A stretch of 39,169 nucleotides of DNA from CAZTCJ01 sp964612085 (GTDB taxonomy: Bacteria > Pseudomonadota > Alphaproteobacteria > JAJFIK01): positions 1 to 39,169 of the forward strand of contig CAZTCJ010000030.1 of assembly GCA_964612085.1 (NCBI GenBank), given 5' to 3'. The notes beneath the pieces were generated by a model. It was not told the origin of the DNA. It ran no database searches and worked only from the letters and a program-made list of their open reading frames with translations. Made by a program: the position numbers and the translations under genes. Shown here in pieces: positions 34,133 through 39,169 of the stretch (positions within the stretch are counted from its first letter, which is position 1; each line of letters opens with the position of its first letter).

Positions 34133-35122
34133 TTAGGGTGCCGGATCGGTCTGCTCATCCGGATTTTGATCTTGCGACGGCGCCTCAGCCGGTTCCGGTG
34201 TTTGTGCGCCTGTTTCCGGGCTGTCCGCGGGTTCGGGAGCTTCCATCAGCGTGTCCGGGCCGAAGGTCATCTCCGAAAAATCGCCGTAGAACTCCACATT
34301 GGCTGAGCTGGTCACCTCCCGGGCGAGATCATTGGTGATCTCCATGGTCTGCTGACGGGCCAGATACTGCTGAGCTGCTTCCGCCGCGTCTTGGCCGATC
34401 AACGGATCGGCGCGCCGTTCCAGTAATTGGGTAACGTAGGTCTTATCCTTGGATTTGACCGCGAAGATCTCGCCGATTTCGAGTCCGTTCAGGGCGGTGA
34501 CCATCTGAGCCGGAAACTGCGTTGAATGCCCGGAACTCGGCTGCTTGCGGAAAGTAATCCCGCTTTGTTCAAACAGCGCCGCAGCATCATCGAGGCTGCC
34601 GAATTCATCGATCTCGTCCAGCAGGGCGTCCGTTTGGTCCGTTCTGTCGATAATGATCTGACTGAATTCGAAGAATTGCCGGTCCGCAAAGAGCGAGGGT
34701 TGCTCGGTGATGAAAGCCTGTATCTCTTCCGGCGTGACGGCGCGGGCGTGTTGGGCCATGGCGTTGCGGACCGCGTTGCGTGACAGAACTTCCGAACGCG
34801 CCTGACGCAACTGCAGCATGACGTCGGGCTGGCGGTGCAGGTCCTGTTCGATGGCCCGCTGTTCCAACAAGGTGCGCTCGACGATCCGCCGCAAGGCTTT
34901 CTGCTTCACCTGTTCGATTTCAGCCGGATCGATCGAGGCATTCATCTGGGAAAGCTCGGAATTCAGCTCATGAATTGTGATTTCGCGGCCATTGACTTTG
35001 GCGACGACTTGGCCGTGGGACACGGTCTCTTCCACGGTGTCTTGTTCTTGCCCGCAGCCGGACAGGAAAGCGGCCGCAATAGTGCAGACGAGGACCCGTG
35101 AAAAGGTTGTGCGCAAGTACAT
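34133..35122 (-). CDS. epsD: EpsD-type peptidyl-prolyl cis-trans isomerase lipoprotein
   Basis: This 329-aa SurA/PpiC-like periplasmic lipoprotein is of the kind found in exosortase-linked EPS loci. It has a signal peptide with lipobox FLSGC (lipidated Cys23), then an N-terminal SurA-like helical domain (VAKVNGREITIHELNSEL) and a parvulin-like domain (about residues 150-240). An acidic, proline-rich tail of about 40 residues ends the protein, an unusual addition. ATG 35122 is chosen for the signal peptide and an AAAGGA site 9 bp upstream; the frame is open further upstream but not signal-like. It probably has its own promoter. Confidence 0.82.
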   Translation of the reverse strand: MYLRTTFSRVLVCTIAAAFLSGCGQEQDTVEETVSHGQVVAKVNGREITIHELNSELSQMNASIDPAEIEQVKQKALRRIVERTLLEQRAIEQDLHRQPDVMLQLRQARSEVLSRNAVRNAMAQHARAVTPEEIQAFITEQPSLFADRQFFEFSQIIIDRTDQTDALLDEIDEFGSLDDAAALFEQSGITFRKQPSSGHSTQFPAQMVTALNGLEIGEIFAVKSKDKTYVTQLLERRADPLIGQDAAEAAQQYLARQQTMEITNDLAREVTSSANVEFYGDFSEMTFGPDTLMEAPEPADSPETGAQTPEPAEAPSQDQNPDEQTDPAP

Positions 35123-35159
35123 GGCCGTTAATCCTTTAAATCCTTGATGACTTTCGCTC

Positions 35160-35188
35160 ACCATATTGACTCCGGTAATCCCGCGCAA
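35160..35188 (-). promoter_or_regulatory. candidate promoter of epsD
   Basis: On the minus strand TTGCGC (35188-35183) and TATGGT (35165-35160) are 17 bp apart. The predicted start near 35153 leaves a leader of about 30 nt before the epsD ATG, so epsD and the 76-aa gene could be expressed independently of the upstream glycosyltransferases. Confidence 0.45.
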
Positions 35189-35317
35189 CACGTAGGCGAA
35201 GCGCCCGCCGGGAGCGTCCCGATCGGTACCTGGGGGAGCTTGGCGCCGATGACGTCCCGGTTTCCTTCGACGGATCTGCCGGAAGCGGTTTCCGTTCAGG
35301 GCGGTCCGGCAGGACAG

Positions 35318-35400
35318 GACGCCTGCCTGCCCCAATCCCCATCACTTGGGCACGTCTTGCCCAAACGGCAGGATCCTAATCGGCAAACCGGTAGGCGTCC
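35318..35400. other. structured element between GT2 gene and epsD
   Basis: An outer stem pairs 35317-35327 with 35390-35400 (11 bp with one G-U if read on +, one A-C mismatch if read on -). Inside, a perfect 7-bp stem TTGGGCA/TGCCCAA (35346-35352 with 35358-35364) closes on 5 bases, and GCCTGCC can also pair with GGCAGG at 35368-35372. It begins 11 bases after the GT2 stop. No T-tract follows on either strand. I could not match it to a riboswitch class. Confidence 0.5.
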
Positions 35401-35410
35401 GTAAACGCCG

Positions 35411-36367
35411 TTAGCGGTTCCACTCGACTTTCGAGAGCTTTTTGATGTTGAGGCTGATCAAAGCCATCTTGAAGAACCGGTACGTCCGGATCTTGAACAA
35501 CACCGTGCCTGCACCGAGTTTGGTCGAAAGGCCATGGATGCGATCAGAGCGGGCGACCGTGAGAAAGTCGAAGACGGCGGAGGCGCCGACCGCGCCGGTA
35601 TAGGTCAGCCATTTGAGGGTCGGGAAGCGCTGGCGGGCATAGCGCTCCTGGGCATGTTGAATGTGCCGGTTCCATTTCAGGAACAGCTCGCTCAGATCTT
35701 TGCGCGCCGGATGATAGATGACCATTGCGGGCCAATAGAGAATGCGGTAGCCCAGACCGGTCGCGCGCACGCCCCAGTCATGGTCTTCCGCTTTTTCGAT
35801 ACCGCAAAACGGCCCGACAGCCTCGAACACGTCCCGGGTCACGGCCAGATTGCCGGTGCCGGAATAGTTTTCCTTTTCGATGTAGCGCTTCTGGCGATAG
35901 TGGAACACGCTTTCATAGGCTTCGAGCGCATTCATCTTATCGGGCTCTTGCGTCAGTATGCGGACGTCCCCGCCGACGATCTTGACCGCCGGATCGTGAT
36001 GAAGCGCATGGACGGCCTGTTCGATCCAATCCCGTTTGGCGACACAATCGGCATCGATAAAGACGAAAATATCCCCTTGCGCCTCCGCCACGCCGCGATT
36101 GCGGGCCAGACCGGCGCCGGGCTCCAGTTCCTGGTAACCGCGAACGCCGTCGAACCGGCCGATAATGCCGTCGATCGGGGCCGAAGAGCCGTTATCGACC
36201 ACGATGACTTCGTAACGGTCTCGCGGATAGCTCTGTTGGGTTACCGATTGGAGACAATGCTCAAGCAAGGCCGGCTGGTTGAGATGGGGAATGATCACGC
36301 TGACCATCGGCGCCGCGGCCTCTGTCTCCGATACCGGTTCATGAGAAGGGTGCCCGTTGTTCGCCAT
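35411..36367 (-). CDS. family 2 (GT-A) glycosyltransferase
   Basis: This 318-aa GT2 enzyme starts its fold at MVSVIIPHLNQPALLEHCL, has the nucleotide-binding DNGSSAP and GLARNRG segments, the DxD-type FVFIDADC and the catalytic-base region KAEDHDWGVRATGLGY. A C-terminal amphipathic region (about residues 255-318) with many Arg, Lys and aromatic residues may attach it to the membrane. It is likely to add a sugar to a lipid-linked EPS precursor. It is encoded 17 bp after pssE and is probably co-transcribed with it. It is distinct from the GT2 gene at 30811. Confidence 0.87.
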   Translation of the reverse strand: MANNGHPSHEPVSETEAAAPMVSVIIPHLNQPALLEHCLQSVTQQSYPRDRYEVIVVDNGSSAPIDGIIGRFDGVRGYQELEPGAGLARNRGVAEAQGDIFVFIDADCVAKRDWIEQAVHALHHDPAVKIVGGDVRILTQEPDKMNALEAYESVFHYRQKRYIEKENYSGTGNLAVTRDVFEAVGPFCGIEKAEDHDWGVRATGLGYRILYWPAMVIYHPARKDLSELFLKWNRHIQHAQERYARQRFPTLKWLTYTGAVGASAVFDFLTVARSDRIHGLSTKLGAGTVLFKIRTYRFFKMALISLNIKKLSKVEWNR

Positions 36368-36384
36368 GATCTGCGCTCTGTTCC

Positions 36385-36909
36385 TTAAGTCCGGCCGTGC
36401 GGGGACGAAGACGATTTCCAGATAAAATCGTGGAGCGTGTCGAGCAGCGTCTGGTCGGCATATGGGCTGGCCCGCCCCATGGCGAGCCCGGACAGATTGG
36501 AGGCGACGACCTCGTCCAAAATGTTGGCCAGCCCGTGTTCATCGGAGGAAACGAACACGCCTTCGCGCGTTCCGAAACGGTCCGCCGTTGCCCCCTGATG
36601 GTCGTTGCGCGTCTCGTTCAGAGCCGCAACCCGTGGCATGACGACAATCGGCTTCGATTTGGTCAGGGCCGTGATGATCGTTCCCATGCCGGCATGGGCG
36701 ACGATGAGGTCGGCTGCGTTGAATTTCTGCTCGAATTCTTCCGGAGACAGGAACGCCTTCCATTCGGCGTGCTGCGGTTCATAGCCTTGACCGGCAGGCT
36801 CGGCCGTTTGAATGAAACAGTCCGTCCGGTGCCGGGCCCCGCACCATTCGTCGAAGGCCCGGATCAGCCGGGGAAACGGCATCTCGCTTCCGACAGTCAG
36901 GAAAATCAA
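36385..36909 (-). CDS. pssE: PssE/Alg13-like glycosyltransferase catalytic subunit
   Basis: This 174-aa single Rossmann domain corresponds to the C-terminal half of GT28 enzymes. It starts MIFLTVGSEMPFPRLIRAFDEW, and has the UDP-sugar-binding ADLIVAHAGMGTIITALTKS followed by KPIVVMPR and NETRNDHQ. Such proteins work as a two-subunit transferase with a PssD/Alg14 partner, here the immediately upstream gene. The start is TTG 36909, overlapping the pssD stop as TTGA, so translation is coupled. In rhizobia PssDE transfers glucuronic acid in EPS assembly; the substrate here is inferred only. Confidence 0.88.
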   Translation of the reverse strand: MIFLTVGSEMPFPRLIRAFDEWCGARHRTDCFIQTAEPAGQGYEPQHAEWKAFLSPEEFEQKFNAADLIVAHAGMGTIITALTKSKPIVVMPRVAALNETRNDHQGATADRFGTREGVFVSSDEHGLANILDEVVASNLSGLAMGRASPYADQTLLDTLHDFIWKSSSSPHGRT

Positions 36910-37403
36910 ATCACGGCTCCATGATAGTCGGGCTTTTCAGCTTCCGGTTTTTCGCTGCCCTTCAGATGGCTCCATTGGGTAAGCCACAGATCGGCGTAAT
37001 TGCCCACCATTTTGCCCGACATGGACAGGGTCTCGGCATTGGCGATGCTGTCGATCCAAATCGTGCGTGCGCCGAAGATCTTCCCGAAGCGCAAGGCCCA
37101 AAAGCCGGGCGCGGCCCCCGTCGAGACGATCACATCCGGGCGTTCGGTCAGGATGATCCAGAGAATTTGAGAAAGCTGGCGGATGAGACGCAGTTTCTGC
37201 CAGCGGGTTGCCGGGGTCACGATGTGAAAACGCGGCAAGTCCTTTCCGCGCTGGGCTTCTTCCGCGAAAAGAGCTTCACGATAGCCGGGATTGGTCGTGA
37301 CATAGGAAACGGTGCACCCGTCCCAAGCCGGACGCAGCCTCAGGAGCTGAACCCAATGACCGCCGCTCGATGCAACGGCCAGTAATTTCGGTGTACGGCT
37401 CAT
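36906..37403 (-). CDS. pssD: PssD/Alg14-like glycosyltransferase membrane-anchoring subunit
   Basis: This 165-aa Alg14-family protein has the N-terminal LLAVASSGGHWVQLLRL, the RQLSQILWIILTERPDVIVS segment and STGAAPGFWALRFGK, then IDSIANAETLSMSGKMV. Alg14-type subunits bind the membrane acceptor and recruit the catalytic Alg13-type subunit (PssE, next gene). ATG 37403 is preferred; a TTG at 37412 is in frame. A perfect 8-bp hairpin (37428-37446) lies between the upstream dehydrogenase gene and this one. Confidence 0.88.
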   Translation of the reverse strand: MSRTPKLLAVASSGGHWVQLLRLRPAWDGCTVSYVTTNPGYREALFAEEAQRGKDLPRFHIVTPATRWQKLRLIRQLSQILWIILTERPDVIVSTGAAPGFWALRFGKIFGARTIWIDSIANAETLSMSGKMVGNYADLWLTQWSHLKGSEKPEAEKPDYHGAVI

Positions 37404-37427
37404 TCTTCCCAAAACCCCATCGCCAGA

Positions 37428-37446
37428 GGCCCGCCCATGGCGGGCC
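37428..37446. terminator. hairpin between dehydrogenase gene and pssD
   Basis: GGCCCGCC (37428-37435) pairs perfectly with GGCGGGCC (37439-37446) on a 3-base loop, 10 bp after the dehydrogenase stop on the minus strand. There is no T-tract immediately downstream, so termination would be partial; it may set the ratio of dehydrogenase to transferase mRNA. Confidence 0.45.
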
Positions 37447-37456
37447 GCAGAACCAT

Positions 37457-38815
37457 CTATGCCATGACGATATTCTCATGTCCCGATTGAAGGGCTTTCG
37501 TTGCGTTGCGCGTATCGATCACCAGACCCACATGCTCGACGATCGCCTCATAATCGAATTGATCATGGTCCGTACAGATGATCGCCACGTCATAGCCGGT
37601 GTTCTTGATGCCGTTGGCGTCGATGGACCGCATGCCGGCAAGAGTGCCGTGCTTGCGCGTTTCATCGATCTCCGGCACGAACGGATCGACATAATCGACC
37701 GCGGCGCCTTGCTCGAGCAGCATTTCCATGATTTTCAAAGACGGGCTTTCGCGGATATCGCCAACATTCTTCTTGTAGGCAACGCCGACAACGAGCACCT
37801 TGCGGCCTTTCAGCCCGGCGCCGCTTTGCGTGTTCAGCGCCTCGCTCAAACGGCGCATGACATAGTCCGGCATGGCCGTGTTGATCTCTCCGGCAAGTTC
37901 GATGAACCGGGTCGTGAAACCGAATTCCCGCACTTTCCAGGCCAGGTAAAACGGATCGATCGGGATACAGTGCCCGCCCAAACCCGGGCCTGGGTAAAAG
38001 GGCATATAGCCGAAGGGCTTTGTTTTCGCGGCGTCGATCACTTCCCAGATATTGATATCCATCTTGGTGAAGATGACCTTGAGTTCATTGACAAGGGCTA
38101 TGTTCACCGCACGGAAGATGTTTTCCGTAATCTTGACCGCTTCGGCGGTTTCCAGGGAGCTGACCGGCACGATCTGATCGTTGATCTGCCCATAGATCAT
38201 CTGTCCCAAAGCAAGGGAGTCGGGATCGGATCCGCCGACCACTTTCGGCGTTGAGGAGATGTCGAAGGAGACATTGCCCGGATCTTCGCGCTCAGGCGAG
38301 TACACGATGAAGACATCCTCGCCGATCTTCAGATCCGTCTTTTCCACCTCGGCGCAGATGATCTCCTGGGTCGTGCCGGGATAAGTGGTCGACTCAAGGG
38401 AAATGACATGACCCTTGCGCAGATACGGGGCCACCGCCTGGATCGTTTTCTCGACGTAGGACAGATCGGGTTCCCGATAGGTGTTGAGCGGCGTGGGCAC
38501 GCAAATGACGATCGCATCCGCCGCCGCGAGATGCTCGATGTCGTTTGTCGGATCGAAGCGGCCGTTCTCGACACAAGGCAGGACGCGATCGGCGGGAATG
38601 GTGGACAGGTAAGAGCCGCCCTGGCGGAGCCGCTGCACCTTGCCCGGATCGATATCGTATCCGATCGTCGTGACGCCTTGGTGGGCGAACGCAAGTCCGA
38701 GGGGAAGCCCGACATAGCCGAGGCCGACGACACCCACCCGGAACTCTTTGGCATTGATTTTTTCAGCCAGGTTACGGGCGATCGACGATTTCAATTCAGT
38801 GACGGGATTCACCAT
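37457..38815 (-). CDS. nucleotide sugar dehydrogenase, WbpA type (UDP-GlcNAc/UDP-Glc 6-dehydrogenase family)
   Basis: This enzyme of about 452 aa oxidises the C6 of a UDP-hexose to a uronic acid with two NAD+. It has the Rossmann motif VGVVGLGYVGLPLGLAF (residues 27-43), YSPEREDPGN, the central-domain EAVKITENIFRAVNIALVNE, and the catalytic Cys283 in GPGLGGHCIPIDPFYLAWK. The GGHCIPIDP form is that of WbpA-like UDP-GlcNAc dehydrogenases rather than of Ugd, so UDP-GlcNAcA is the more likely product. ATG 38815 or 38824 are the candidate starts; the frame is open to 38890. It is the probable donor-sugar source for the PssDE transferase encoded next. Confidence 0.92.
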   Translation of the reverse strand: MVNPVTELKSSIARNLAEKINAKEFRVGVVGLGYVGLPLGLAFAHQGVTTIGYDIDPGKVQRLRQGGSYLSTIPADRVLPCVENGRFDPTNDIEHLAAADAIVICVPTPLNTYREPDLSYVEKTIQAVAPYLRKGHVISLESTTYPGTTQEIICAEVEKTDLKIGEDVFIVYSPEREDPGNVSFDISSTPKVVGGSDPDSLALGQMIYGQINDQIVPVSSLETAEAVKITENIFRAVNIALVNELKVIFTKMDINIWEVIDAAKTKPFGYMPFYPGPGLGGHCIPIDPFYLAWKVREFGFTTRFIELAGEINTAMPDYVMRRLSEALNTQSGAGLKGRKVLVVGVAYKKNVGDIRESPSLKIMEMLLEQGAAVDYVDPFVPEIDETRKHGTLAGMRSIDANGIKNTGYDVAIICTDHDQFDYEAIVEHVGLVIDTRNATKALQSGHENIVMA

Positions 38816-38945
38816 TGTACCCATTCCGTTAGAAAGACCATCAAGCTTACGAACGCGCGGCGCCCCTGCGAGGACAGGACGCAATGGCACGCAAATTCAA
38901 CGCAGAGGAAAGAAGGACGGCTTCAGATCTCTATAGCCCTCACTT

Positions 38946-39169
38946 CTATAACTTTTTCAAAAGAACCCTGCGTGAGGTGCCCAGAAAGCTCTTTCCTTGA
39001 GACAGCAGATTGGTCTGCCGGGCGGCTTTCCACAAATCCAAATTCCTGAAACTGGGGACGACGCGCCCGAAAAGCTTCATAGCGGCTATGCGCGACAGGA
39101 CCAACATTTTTCTGCGCGCCTGATAGGGCTGCATCTTGATGATTTCGCCTTCCGCCAAGGGCTCGGCCT
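38946..39169 (-). CDS. C-terminal end of an unidentified protein (truncated by window edge)
   Basis: An open frame enters from the right edge and ends at 38946, giving 73 visible residues starting AEPLAEGEIIKMQPYQARRK. The segment is basic (many Arg and Lys), with LVLSRIAAMKLFGRVVPSF and a tail rich in Lys and Arg. I do not recognise a family. Its position, 130 bp before the dehydrogenase gene on the same strand, suggests another polysaccharide-locus gene, but this is context only. The stop codon sits inside a possible TTGAAA...TATAGA promoter (spacing 19) for the dehydrogenase. Confidence 0.6.
   Translation of the reverse strand, partial: AEPLAEGEIIKMQPYQARRKMLVLSRIAAMKLFGRVVPSFRNLDLWKAARQTNLLSQGKSFLGTSRRVLLKKL

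Noticed and set aside
35317..35400. Assignment of the structured element to a known riboswitch (c-di-GMP, SAM-II, SAH, TPP, FMN, cobalamin, glycine).
   Set aside because: None of the conserved cores I know for these classes is present, so it is left unclassified.
30811..39169. Search for an exosortase target (PEP-CTERM-like tail) among the encoded proteins.
   Set aside because: None of the proteins here ends with a short motif, hydrophobic helix and basic cluster in that order; EpsI and EpsD have ordinary ends.
1..39169. CRISPR arrays, insertion sequences, integrases, phage genes, rRNA and tRNA genes.
   Set aside because: No regularly spaced direct repeats, transposase or integrase motifs, or rRNA/tRNA cores were seen on either strand.

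Overview
The window is a chromosomal segment of a GC-rich alphaproteobacterium. The evidence is gene order: nuoM-nuoN-birA-coaX-rnj-mce-DUF1467-(proS)-lolC-lolD-dnaE, then rpsB-tsf-pyrH-frr-uppS-cdsA-dxr-rseP-bamA-skp-lpxD-fabZ-lpxA-lpxI-lpxB. LpxI in place of LpxH and an alphaproteobacterial-type LexA box (GTTC-N7-GTTC) agree with this. I cannot fix the order or genus from sequence alone.

Layout. 1-6113 (+): the end of the respiratory complex I operon (nuoM 3' end, nuoN) runs with overlapping or nearly abutting genes into birA, coaX, RNase J, a methylmalonyl-CoA epimerase and a DUF1467 membrane protein. 6114-6839: a gene-free, hairpin-rich stretch where related genomes usually carry proS. 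6840-9051 (+): lipoprotein-release ABC transporter genes lolC and lolD. 9052-9478: an SOS-type promoter, two strong hairpins, a palindrome and a 35-codon membrane microprotein that looks like the cell-division inhibitor SidA. 9479-12946 (+): the replicative DNA polymerase III alpha subunit. 12947-13121: two strong inverted repeats between convergent genes. 13122-14318 (-): a PLP aminotransferase. 14407-30417 (+): from a near-consensus promoter, the translation and envelope block: ribosomal protein S2, EF-Ts, UMP kinase, ribosome recycling factor, undecaprenyl-PP synthase, CDP-diglyceride synthase, DXP reductoisomerase (with a 10-N assembly gap), RseP, BamA, Skp and the lipid A genes through LpxB.

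30418-39169 is accessory: an exopolysaccharide/exosortase locus with divergent arms. The + arm holds a small two-helix ORF, a GT2 glycosyltransferase, an exosortase and a separate EpsI. The - arm holds, in transcription order, a truncated unknown gene at the right edge, a WbpA-type UDP-sugar dehydrogenase, a PssD/PssE (Alg14/Alg13-like) split glycosyltransferase, a GT2 glycosyltransferase, an EpsD-type peptidyl-prolyl isomerase lipoprotein and a 76-aa membrane protein resembling accessory proteins of XrtV-type exosortase systems. A dip to about 42% GC lies just before the exosortase gene.

How they fit together: the core block couples translation with isoprenoid, phospholipid, outer-membrane-protein and lipid A synthesis. 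The accessory block would make a uronic-acid-containing surface polysaccharide and process exosortase-sorted proteins, but no gene with a recognisable exosortase sorting tail lies in the window. The most interesting points are the SOS-controlled SidA-like microprotein before dnaE, the exosortase locus with its small accessory gene, an EF-hand-like loop in BamA, an apparent CTG start for lpxI, a lost metal ligand in the epimerase, and several unexplained hairpin-rich intergenic regions.
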